Of a stretch of 64,000 nucleotides of DNA, positions 24,929-32,008 are shown piece by piece; the first letter of the stretch is position 1; every line of letters starts with the position of its first letter. Under the pieces are notes generated by a model that saw only the letters and a program-made list of their open reading frames with translations, did not search any database and was not told the origin of the DNA. Origin of the DNA: an uncultured Desulfovibrio sp. (lineage in GTDB: Bacteria > Desulfobacterota > Desulfovibrionia > Desulfovibrionales > Desulfovibrionaceae). The stretch lies in NCBI GenBank assembly GCA_910587035.1, contig CAJUMQ010000005.1, forward strand, positions 68,501 to 132,500. The letters are read 5' to 3'. Made by a program: the position numbers and the translations under genes.

Positions 24929-26056
24929 ATGGCATTGACGCGTGAGCGTGGCAACACCTTTTTGCGCAGGCTTGATTTCTATGCCGGCATTCCTCTCGCA
25001 TATGCAACCGGTATGTTGCGCAGAGTCCGTTTGCCCAAAAAATTTCCTGCTCATTTCAACCCGCAAAGCATCTGCATCCTATGTTTTGGCGCCATAGGCG
25101 ATCTGCTGCTGGCGTCTGGACTGGTAGATGGTCTCAGAAAAAGATTCCCTGACGCCAGGATTGATATTCTCTCATCAAAGGCCAACGAGGCCGCTTTGCC
25201 CCTGATCAGGGGCGTGGATGGCAGCGCATCGTTTGCCATTACCAATGTGGCGGCTATGATTGGCCATGCACGGGCAGCCCGATATGATCTTTTGTTTGAC
25301 ACCAGCCAGTGGTCGCGAGTGGGGGCAATAGTCAGCAATCTTTCAGGCGCCGCATTGACAGTGGGATTTAATACGGCAGGTCAACATCGCAGCTGGGGAT
25401 ACGATATTGTGGCATTGCATAGGGGCGACTGGCATGAGCTGAATAATTTTCTTGCTCTTGGCAAAGCAGTCTGGGGCGATTTTGAAGGCCAGCCCTGCCT
25501 GTGCCCCCCCCTTGTGGATGAAGCAGCCCAAACAGTCCTGCAAAAAACGGTTTTCTGCCATATGTGGCCTGCTCCTGGGCGGGGGAGCATTTTCAAGACA
25601 TGGCCAGAGGAATATTGGGCGGCCCTGGCTGCCACACTGGCTGAAAAAGATCTACGGGTATGTTTCACTGGCGCCCCGGGTGAAGCAGGGCGGACAGAAG
25701 AGTTTATAAAAAAATTTTGTGCCGGCAAAGGCAACATATGTTCCGTAGCCGGCAGATACAGTCTGCAGGATCTTGGCGGGATTTTTTGCCATGCCAGAGC
25801 AGTGATCTCGGTCAATACCGGCATCATGCATCTGGCGGCATTACTTGGGGCGCCAACTGTGGGTTTGCATGGCGCCACAAATCCCAGGCGCTGGGGGCCA
25901 TATGGGCCAAGGACTGTCAGCCTGCTCCCACATGCGGGCAGAAACGCCTATCTTGATCTTGGCTTTGAATACCCGCCAGATGCAAAGCCAAACATGCACA
26001 GTCTGCCAGTGGAGGATGTGCTTAAGGCGCTCAGCCTGCTTGGGGCAATGGCATGA
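24929..26056 (+). CDS. GT9-family (heptosyltransferase-like) glycosyltransferase
   Basis: A 375-residue protein with the GT-B fold of ADP-heptose:LPS heptosyltransferases. The N-terminal Rossmann domain begins at SICILCFGAIGDLLLASGLVDGLRKRFP. The C-terminal donor site has RGSIFKTWPEEYWAALAATL (KxWP motif) and VNTGIMHLAALLGAPTVGLHG followed by NPRRWGPYG. It probably adds a sugar to the LPS core or to the glycan begun by the gene upstream, 63 bp away on the same strand. The exact sugar cannot be assigned. Confidence 0.88.
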   Translation: MALTRERGNTFLRRLDFYAGIPLAYATGMLRRVRLPKKFPAHFNPQSICILCFGAIGDLLLASGLVDGLRKRFPDARIDILSSKANEAALPLIRGVDGSASFAITNVAAMIGHARAARYDLLFDTSQWSRVGAIVSNLSGAALTVGFNTAGQHRSWGYDIVALHRGDWHELNNFLALGKAVWGDFEGQPCLCPPLVDEAAQTVLQKTVFCHMWPAPGRGSIFKTWPEEYWAALAATLAEKDLRVCFTGAPGEAGRTEEFIKKFCAGKGNICSVAGRYSLQDLGGIFCHARAVISVNTGIMHLAALLGAPTVGLHGATNPRRWGPYGPRTVSLLPHAGRNAYLDLGFEYPPDAKPNMHSLPVEDVLKALSLLGAMA

Positions 26057-26085
26057 TGAAGGCCGTATGAGCAGAAGTCAGCGGT

Positions 26086-26541
26086 TCATTTCCTGTCGCC
26101 AAGGGCTGCCGTAATCAGGGCTTCGCAGGCAAGTTGCCCATCGACAAAGGCCTTTGCCTCCAGCTTGCAGAGCTTCAGCTTCATCCGCATGTTGGAACAT
26201 TCAAGATCAAGCCTGTCTCCTGGAACCACCTGACGTCTGAATTTTACCTGATCAAGACCTGTGAACAGGAACAGTTTATCCCCAAGGCTACCTTCCAGGC
26301 TGGATGCCGCCAGCAATCCGCCTGTCTGCGCAAGAGCCTCCAGAATCAATACACCGGGCATGATGGGCACACCGGGAAAATGACCCTGGAAAAATGGCTC
26401 ATTGAATGTGACATTTTTGTAGGCCTTTATGTGTGACCCGGCAACGCATTCCACCACCCTGTCAACCAAAAGGAAGGGGTAGCGGTGTGGCAGCAGGCCC
26501 AATATGCGCTCGATGTCCATGGCTTGAGGTGTGGAATTCAT
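26086..26541 (-). CDS. fabZ: 3-hydroxyacyl-ACP dehydratase FabZ
   Basis: Hot-dog-fold dehydratase, 151 residues, removing water from 3-hydroxyacyl-ACP. The catalytic pair is His54 in FFQGHFPGVPIMPG and Glu68 in LILEALAQTGG. The N-terminal LPHRYPFLLVDRV is also typical. In relatives it lies in an lpxD-fabZ-lpxA-lpxB cluster. Here it stands alone, after a terminator that follows skp, and is convergent with the GT9 gene. AAAGGA precedes the start by about 8 nt. Confidence 0.96.
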   Translation of the reverse strand: MNSTPQAMDIERILGLLPHRYPFLLVDRVVECVAGSHIKAYKNVTFNEPFFQGHFPGVPIMPGVLILEALAQTGGLLAASSLEGSLGDKLFLFTGLDQVKFRRQVVPGDRLDLECSNMRMKLKLCKLEAKAFVDGQLACEALITAALGDRK

Positions 26542-26564
26542 GGCTTTTCCTTTGGGCGGAAGTT

Positions 26565-26590
26565 AATAAAAAAGCCTCCTGGGGAGGCTT
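26565..26590 (-). terminator. rho-independent terminator between skp and fabZ
   Basis: On the minus strand AAGCCTCC and GGAGGCTT form an 8-bp stem with a 3-nt loop, followed at once by a run of T residues (TTTTTTATT). This is a good intrinsic terminator for the skp message. Because fabZ lies directly downstream with no obvious promoter between, it may allow partial readthrough. Confidence 0.85.
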
Positions 26591-26612
26591 CAGGAATAAT
26601 TTCTATGCCAAG

Positions 26613-27194
26613 CTATTTTTTTTCAGCCGGAGCCTGGGAAGATTTTTCGGCGTTTTTGGCTTCAGCCGGCTTGTCCTTGTTCTTTTTGTAGGTTTCATTT
26701 ACCTGGGCAAGGACGTCCTTGGTGAGATCCATGGACGGGTCGGCATAAAGCACACCGCCAGCAGTGATATCAACAACAAAATTGTAACCCTTGGCCCTGG
26801 CGACTTCATATGATGCGCTGAATACAAGGGAGACCATATCCTGACGGAATTTCACCTCATCCTGTTCCGCCTTGCGCATTAAATTGCGGGTGTCCTGCTC
26901 AAGTTTTTGCCTGGCCTTAATGAAGGCGACCTTTTTTTCTTCGCTGGACTTGGGATTTATGCCCTTGGCCTGTTTTTGCACAGCCTCGCCCTGCTTTTTG
27001 AGAGCTTCACGCTCCTTGCCATACTTTTTTTCCATTTCAGCTTTAAAAGCGACGGCCGGCTCACTCTCCATGGCAATGGTTTGCATGTCCACAACACCAA
27101 TTTTGGCGTTGGGGACGGCCGCCGCGTCTGCCGCGTATGTCACTCCATTGCCCAACAAGAATATCGCCAAAGCCAAGAAAAGCAGCCTGCGCAT
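26613..27194 (-). CDS. skp: OmpH/Skp-type periplasmic chaperone
   Basis: Skp/OmpH chaperone for unfolded outer-membrane proteins, 193 residues. It has a signal peptide (LLFLALAIFLLGNGVTYA), a small beta part (AKIGVVDMQTIAMES), long charged helices forming the tentacles (about residues 50-125) and a closing strand YNFVVDITAGGVLYA. A Lys/Ala/Glu-rich tail of about 25 residues follows the fold and is longer than usual. bamA and lpxD, frequent partners, are not in the window. It is probably cotranscribed with the amidase gene upstream. Confidence 0.92.
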   Translation of the reverse strand: MRRLLFLALAIFLLGNGVTYAADAAAVPNAKIGVVDMQTIAMESEPAVAFKAEMEKKYGKEREALKKQGEAVQKQAKGINPKSSEEKKVAFIKARQKLEQDTRNLMRKAEQDEVKFRQDMVSLVFSASYEVARAKGYNFVVDITAGGVLYADPSMDLTKDVLAQVNETYKKNKDKPAEAKNAEKSSQAPAEKK

Positions 27195-27252
27195 TTAGCC
27201 TACCTCATAAATATACAGATTTAGTGTGCGGACAATTTGTCCGCAATCAATG

Positions 27253-29565
27253 CTACATAGCATCAGCACGTCTGCCCGTCAAGGCATTCTCCGCAGTACG
27301 GTTGTTGAGCAGACGGTTGCGATATGCAAGTATGCCTTCGGCCACGCCTTCTGCAATGGCATTGCGGTATTTTGCCGTGGCAAGATTCCGGGCTTCAGCA
27401 GTGTTGGAGCAATAGCCGACCTCCACCAGAACAGCAGGCATCTGCGCTCCCAGGAGGACATGGAAAGGGGCGGACTTGACGCCATTGTCTCGCACGCTGT
27501 ACTGCCTTTTTTTTAGGCGAAACATGGAAAGACGCTGAATATCGGATGCCAGCCTTTTGGATTCATCGGCTCTGGCATTGAGCATGACCTCGGCAAGCAT
27601 GTTCTGCATGTCTCCAAGGCGCTTGTCGCTGGCGGCATTTTCTATCATGGCAACCCGGGCAGCCTGCGGATTGCTTGCCAAGTCCAGAAAATATGTCTCA
27701 AAACCGCTAACCGCGGCATTGTCATGAGCGTTGACATGCACAGATACAAAAAGATCGGCTTTGGCCACATTGGCCAGCCGGGTGCGTTCGCTCAGAGCAA
27801 TGGCGCGATCCCTGGTTCTGCTGTAAATTACCTCAAGGCCATTTGCCTGCAACAGTCTGCCAAGGGCCAGGCCAATATCCAGGGTGATATCCCTTTCTGT
27901 AATTTTGTTGTGGCTGGTGCCTGGATCCTTGCCCCCGTGCCCGGCGTCAATAAATACCCTGTGGACTGTCAGGCCAAGCTGGCTGGCCATGTTGCTCACC
28001 TGGGTGGCTCTGGCTGTTGGGGGAGCCTTGGCTGCTATGACATTCTTTTTGCCTTTGGCAGCCACAGTTGTGGTGTTTCCAGGCAGCCTGGCATTACCTG
28101 CAGCCACGGCAAGCACTATTCGGCAGGGATCGTCCTCGTTTCGCGCTTCAAAGAGGCGCACATCCCGAAAATCAAATTGCAGACTGGCTCCGCCATTCTT
28201 TATGTCGCGCACGCGCACAGCCTGGAGCAGGCTGCCGTTGACAGTGACACCTTTGCGCACATCGCTGACAACAGCCGCATTTTCAAGATCGAGCACAAGG
28301 CGGGGAGGACGCCCCCTGGCAGCATCGATTTTGCGTAGTGTATATTTGGAAGGCGCGGACAGCTCAAGGCTTATTTCAACGCTGTTTTTGCCATGGGAAT
28401 CCCATGACAGAACCTGGAGCTCGGGTTTTTCTGGAGTCTTTTCCGCCACTGCCGTCTTTTTTGCAGGGGCCTTCTGCCCTGGAGCCATGCGGGCCAGCAT
28501 GCGCCTTGCCTGGGGAGCCATGTCGCCACGGGGATAGTCGCGAACAATCTTTTCCAGGAGATCATTGGCCTCGCTGCCGCCTTTTTTGCGATCCCAGCGG
28601 ATGAGCGCGGCATTGAACAGGGCATCATCGGCCAATGCATGCGCCGGATACTGGCGGCTGACATTTATGTACATTTCCTCAGCCTTGCGGCTGTCGGCAG
28701 AAAGGCGGGAACAGGCGGCCAGCGACTGCTGGCAAGCGGCAGCCTGGAAGAGCGCATTGACAGCAAGGCGATGTTTGCCAGCCTTGTGGATTTTTAAAAA
28801 TTCTTCCCTAAGCTCTTCCCAGGGCTGCCGCCAGCAGGATTTGATCTTGTCCTTGCCAAGAGCTGTCATTCTGGATTTGGCAGCGCGATAGCGCAAAGGC
28901 AGATCGCCGGCAAAGGCTGCGGCAGATTTTTTGGCAGATGCAGTTTCCGCCTGCTCATCGGCAAGCTGGCTGGTGGGGCGGGTAATGGCGGCCAGGGCTT
29001 CCGGAGCGGCCCTGCCGCGTGATGCGGCCTTTATGGCTTTTTCAAGCGCCTCGGCCTCGCCAAGCATATCGCCATTGGGATACTGCTTCTTTATGCGTTC
29101 CAGCAGTGTCAGCGCTCCCTTTTCATCCCTGAGCCAGGCCGCCCGCATTCTTGCAGCCCGGAAGAGTGCGTCGTCCGCCAGCCTGCTCGATGCATGCCTG
29201 AGGGCGACGGTTTCATAACAGTTTATGGCCTGACGGGCATCGGAGCGTGCGCAGGAGCGCGTGGCAAGCTGCTCGAATGCCTCGGCTGCCCTGAAAAGGG
29301 CTGCAGGCCTGTTTGGCCATGCCGGGTCTGCATTGTAAATATCGCGAAATTCCGTGGCCAGCTTTTCCCAGGGTTCCCTCTGCATGTTTTTTTTGTCATT
29401 GCGCAGGAGATTGGCAATGCCAGCCTTTGCGGCAACATAACGTTTTTCTGTGGGGGGGAGGCCTGTAAAGCCCGAATCGTAACAACATACGACAAGAATG
29501 CAGAGTGCGAAGGCAAATGCCAGGGGGGGAGCGATCCGATGCAGGATTGTCCTGTCCATTCCCAT
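27253..29565 (-). CDS. N-acetylmuramoyl-L-alanine amidase (AmiC-type) with duplicated TPR modules
   Basis: Zinc amidase of about 770 residues. After an N-terminal hydrophobic export or anchor segment (LAFAFALCILVVCC) come two copies of a TPR-like module, about residues 41-175 and 225-360. Each has PWE(K/E)L and ADDALF(R/N)AA. An AMIN domain follows (VLSWDSHGKNSVEISLELSA through ARGRPPRLVLDLEN). The C-terminal Amidase_3 domain has RVFIDAGHGGKDPG, the zinc Glu in ITERDITLDI, FVSVHVNAHDN and the catalytic VLVEVGYCSN. AMIN and Amidase_3 together point to septal peptidoglycan splitting. I chose the ATG at 29565; a GTG at 29589 and an ATG at 29559 are alternatives, none with a clear ribosome binding site. 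Confidence 0.92.
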   Translation of the reverse strand: MGMDRTILHRIAPPLAFAFALCILVVCCYDSGFTGLPPTEKRYVAAKAGIANLLRNDKKNMQREPWEKLATEFRDIYNADPAWPNRPAALFRAAEAFEQLATRSCARSDARQAINCYETVALRHASSRLADDALFRAARMRAAWLRDEKGALTLLERIKKQYPNGDMLGEAEALEKAIKAASRGRAAPEALAAITRPTSQLADEQAETASAKKSAAAFAGDLPLRYRAAKSRMTALGKDKIKSCWRQPWEELREEFLKIHKAGKHRLAVNALFQAAACQQSLAACSRLSADSRKAEEMYINVSRQYPAHALADDALFNAALIRWDRKKGGSEANDLLEKIVRDYPRGDMAPQARRMLARMAPGQKAPAKKTAVAEKTPEKPELQVLSWDSHGKNSVEISLELSAPSKYTLRKIDAARGRPPRLVLDLENAAVVSDVRKGVTVNGSLLQAVRVRDIKNGGASLQFDFRDVRLFEARNEDDPCRIVLAVAAGNARLPGNTTTVAAKGKKNVIAAKAPPTARATQVSNMASQLGLTVHRVFIDAGHGGKDPGTSHNKITERDITLDIGLALGRLLQANGLEVIYSRTRDRAIALSERTRLANVAKADLFVSVHVNAHDNAAVSGFETYFLDLASNPQAARVAMIENAASDKRLGDMQNMLAEVMLNARADESKRLASDIQRLSMFRLKKRQYSVRDNGVKSAPFHVLLGAQMPAVLVEVGYCSNTAEARNLATAKYRNAIAEGVAEGILAYRNRLLNNRTAENALTGRRADAM

Positions 29566-29953
29566 TTTCTGACTTTTATTGCTGGCCACTATATATCACC
29601 TGCCCGTGCTGCCATTTCGTGCGGGAGTCAGATCTGTGTAATGACTGGATACCATGCGCGCATCGGTCCGTTCCGCAATGAAACCGCAATTAACAGTTTT
29701 CGGATATAATCAGTTCTGGCCATATTATCGGTACAATTTGCAAAGTCTTAAGCCGTGCCAATAAAATGATTTTTTCATGTTTGTGATAATTGCAAATTAT
29801 ATTGACGGATTGGAAATATGCAAGGATATTTGCCAGGTTTTTTATAAAAAATAAATGAAATTTGCAAAATTCCACTCATCAAATTTTGATCCGTGAGACT
29901 CTTTATCCATGTGGCGGCAGCAGGATGGATTATTTCTTGCTGGAAAAGCCGCA
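29566..29953. other. AT-rich intergenic region between amidase and larC-like gene
   Basis: About 390 bp of AT-rich sequence without a convincing gene. It holds the probable amidase promoter (29724-29751) and several short direct AT motifs. The 29860-29953 part immediately follows the LarC-like stop codon. Confidence 0.5.
29724..29751 (-). promoter_or_regulatory. possible promoter for amidase-skp
   Basis: On the minus strand TTAAGA, a 16-nt spacer and GATAAT lie about 160 nt upstream of the amidase start. The -10 matches 5 of 6 and the -35 4 of 6. Confidence 0.35.
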
Positions 29954-30391
29954 TCAATCCCGGGTATGGCTGGCTTTCAGGCGCAGAGCCGGGGCGCCCA
30001 CGCCAAGATTAGCGGCAACGGCGGCAATTTCATCCGCCTCTGGCCTTAGGCAGGCACAACCATCAACTTCATAACTCTTGGCGCGTATCTTATGGCCGCA
30101 AACATTGGCTGTTGTGGCGGAGCGGGGAAGCACAAACCTTTCAATCATTGATATCCGCACTCCCAGTGTATGGGTATGCCTGAAAATTGCTGCCGCGGCC
30201 TTTTCCTCATTCCCCGGATGGCAGAGAACCTGGAAAAGCCCGGCAGGACGATTTTTTTTGCCAATGCCTGGAAGATATATGGCGTCCAGAATCATGGGGT
30301 CATCATTGAGGGCGCAGAGGGCCATGCCTATTTCCTCCCCGCTCAGATGATCCACAACCGTTTCAAGCTGGATTATTTTTTCACGCTGCAT
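29954..30391 (-). CDS. stand-alone LarC C-terminal-domain protein (nickel-insertion family)
   Basis: This protein of about 145 residues matches only the C-terminal part (LarC2 region, DUF111) of LarC, the CTP-dependent nickel insertase that completes the nickel-pincer cofactor of lactate racemase LarA. Matching stretches are QLETVVDHLSGEEIG (typical ET-x-D-x-x-GE-x-x-G), YLPGIGKKNRPAGLFQVLC (KKNRP), and FRHTHTLGVRISMIERFVLPR (T-x-T-LG-x-R). Full-length LarC is about 400 residues, and the N-terminal part is not encoded nearby. I chose the ATG at 30391, four codons inside the longest frame. The function without LarC1 is unknown. Confidence 0.75.
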   Translation of the reverse strand: MQREKIIQLETVVDHLSGEEIGMALCALNDDPMILDAIYLPGIGKKNRPAGLFQVLCHPGNEEKAAAAIFRHTHTLGVRISMIERFVLPRSATTANVCGHKIRAKSYEVDGCACLRPEADEIAAVAANLGVGAPALRLKASHTRD

Positions 30392-30564
30392 GGCCCCCCC
30401 CAAAGGTTATTGCAGAAATTATTATGCATAATGATTAATGGCGCATCTTGCGTAAAAAAGCAGGTGAAATTATCATGTGGCAGTCATCGATGCCTGGCTC
30501 TTCCGGGATGATTCCCCATGTCCGACATACAGGCACAGGTGACAGCCAAATCAGGAGATGAAGA

Positions 30565-31233
30565 ATGCTTATACGCAACTGGATGACCCCCCGTGTTTTG
30601 ACTGTGACACCGGACACCTCCCTGCTGAAGATTGGAAAGCTAATGAAAGACAACAATGTGCGCCGTATACCTGTTGTCGACAGGGATGGCAATGTGAAGG
30701 GCATAATATCCGATCGTGATGTGCGCGATGCCTCTCCATCCAAGGCAACCACTCTTGACATGTATGAAATGCATTATCTCCTGGCTGAAATAAAGGCAAG
30801 CGACATCATGACGCCCAAGCCAATTACCGTTAAGCCTACGGACACGGTGGAGAAGGCGGCCATGCTGATGCTTGACAACAAGATTGGCGGCCTGCCCGTG
30901 GTGGACGCGGAAGGTATTCTGCAGGGAATAATTTCCGAGCAGGATGTGTTCAAGGCCCTTGTCAACATTACAGGAGTGCGGGAGGGCGGCTTCCAGCTGG
31001 GGTTTGCCATTGCAAACAGGCAGGGGGCAATGCGACCAATTTTTGACATGCTGCGCAGACGCGGCGCCCGCATCCTTTCCGTGCTATCATCCAATAATAA
31101 CGATGGTGAGCGGCATATTTTCATCCGCCTCAGGGAAATGGAAAGCCATGATGCGGAAAAGGAGCTGGTTGAGGAAATCAAGGAGTACTGCAATCTGCTC
31201 TATTGGGCGAAAAATGAAGTGCATCTGGCCTGA
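30565..31233 (+). CDS. tandem CBS-domain protein (AcuB-like)
   Basis: A 222-residue cytosolic protein with two CBS domains. The first is about residues 1-60 (MTPRVLTVTPDTSLLKIGKLM, NVRRIPVVDRDGNVKGIISDRDV). The second is about 75-135 (IMTPKPITVKPTDTVEKAAMLM, IGGLPVVDAEGILQGIISEQDV). A C-terminal ACT-like region follows (QGAMRPIFDMLRRRGARILSVLSS). CBS pairs bind adenine nucleotides and usually regulate; the target is not evident. AGGAG lies about 9 nt before the ATG. Its strand and position suggest its own transcription unit before dsrC. Confidence 0.88.
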   Translation: MLIRNWMTPRVLTVTPDTSLLKIGKLMKDNNVRRIPVVDRDGNVKGIISDRDVRDASPSKATTLDMYEMHYLLAEIKASDIMTPKPITVKPTDTVEKAAMLMLDNKIGGLPVVDAEGILQGIISEQDVFKALVNITGVREGGFQLGFAIANRQGAMRPIFDMLRRRGARILSVLSSNNNDGERHIFIRLREMESHDAEKELVEEIKEYCNLLYWAKNEVHLA

Positions 31234-31284
31234 CGGGCGGATATGGCGCGCTTTATGGGGGCATAAACAATAAAGGCAATTTCC

Positions 31285-31313
31285 TTGCAATACCTGTTTT
31301 TTTGTGTCATAAC
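31285..31313 (+). promoter_or_regulatory. probable dsrC promoter
   Basis: TTGCAA, a 17-nt T-rich spacer and CATAAC form a sigma70-like promoter. Transcription would begin near 31320 and give a leader of about 125 nt before dsrC. Abundant dsrC expression is known in sulfate reducers. Confidence 0.5.
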
Positions 31314-31444
31314 CTTATCAGAAAGGGTATATGCAAGACCCTTTTTACATGGGGAATTTGGTAAAAGCCGTTTTTCCGGCTGCCACAGGCGCGACAATCC
31401 CGTTGTGTCTGTCAGAATTACATCTGTCCAAGGAGGACACACGC

Positions 31445-31762
31445 ATGGCTGAGATCACCTTTAAGGGTAAAAGCTTTGAAGTTGACGAGGATGGCTTCCT
31501 GCTCCGTTTTGACGACTGGTGCCCCGAATGGATGGAGTATGTCAAGGAATCGGAAGGCATTTCCGAGATTACCCCGGATCATCAGAAGATCCTTGATTTT
31601 CTTCAGGATTACTACAAGAAGAATGGCATTGCGCCCATGGTCCGCATTCTTTCCAAGAACACAGGCTACAAGCTGAAGGAAGTGTATGAGCTCTTCCCGT
31701 CCGGGCCTGGCAAAGGGGCATGCAAAATGGCCGGCCTGCCCAAGCCCACAGGCTGCGTATAG
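31445..31762 (+). CDS. dsrC: DsrC/TusE-family sulfur carrier
   Basis: DsrC, 105 residues, the sulfur-carrying partner of dissimilatory sulfite reductase. The flexible C-terminal arm carries both conserved cysteines (GACKMAGLPKPTGCV, penultimate Cys plus one eleven residues before), which marks true DsrC rather than TusE-type proteins with only the last cysteine. It forms the trisulfide that is reduced at the membrane. The ATG at 31445 has AAGGAGG about 8 nt upstream. The gene stands alone, with a promoter before it and a strong hairpin after, as in other sulfate or sulfite reducers. dsrAB are outside the window. Confidence 0.95.
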   Translation: MAEITFKGKSFEVDEDGFLLRFDDWCPEWMEYVKESEGISEITPDHQKILDFLQDYYKKNGIAPMVRILSKNTGYKLKEVYELFPSGPGKGACKMAGLPKPTGCV

Positions 31763-31779
31763 CCAGCATCTGTTTATCC

Positions 31780-31807
31780 GGAAAGCGGAAGCCAGCTTCC
31801 GCTTTCC
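31780..31807 (+). terminator. hairpin after dsrC, probable terminator
   Basis: GGAAAGCGGAAGC and GCTTCCGCTTTCC form a perfect 13-bp stem with a minimal loop, 17 nt after the dsrC stop. No T-run follows, so it may end transcription with help or stabilise the 3' end of the abundant dsrC mRNA. Confidence 0.55.
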
Positions 31808-32008
31808 ACTGTCATCCGCATTTGCGGATAATGGATGCGCCGTCTGCATAAAGTTTTCAGGCGGCTTTTCCATATCTGATGGTCTGAAAAAATCCTGTTC
31901 CAGACTTTTGCCGAAAAGATGGCCGTGAAGTCGGTATTGCCGTAGATCAGGCAGGCTGGGGCAAAATCGCGCCAATATTAAATCCATCCTGTTACACCCG
32001 TCCGCGCT

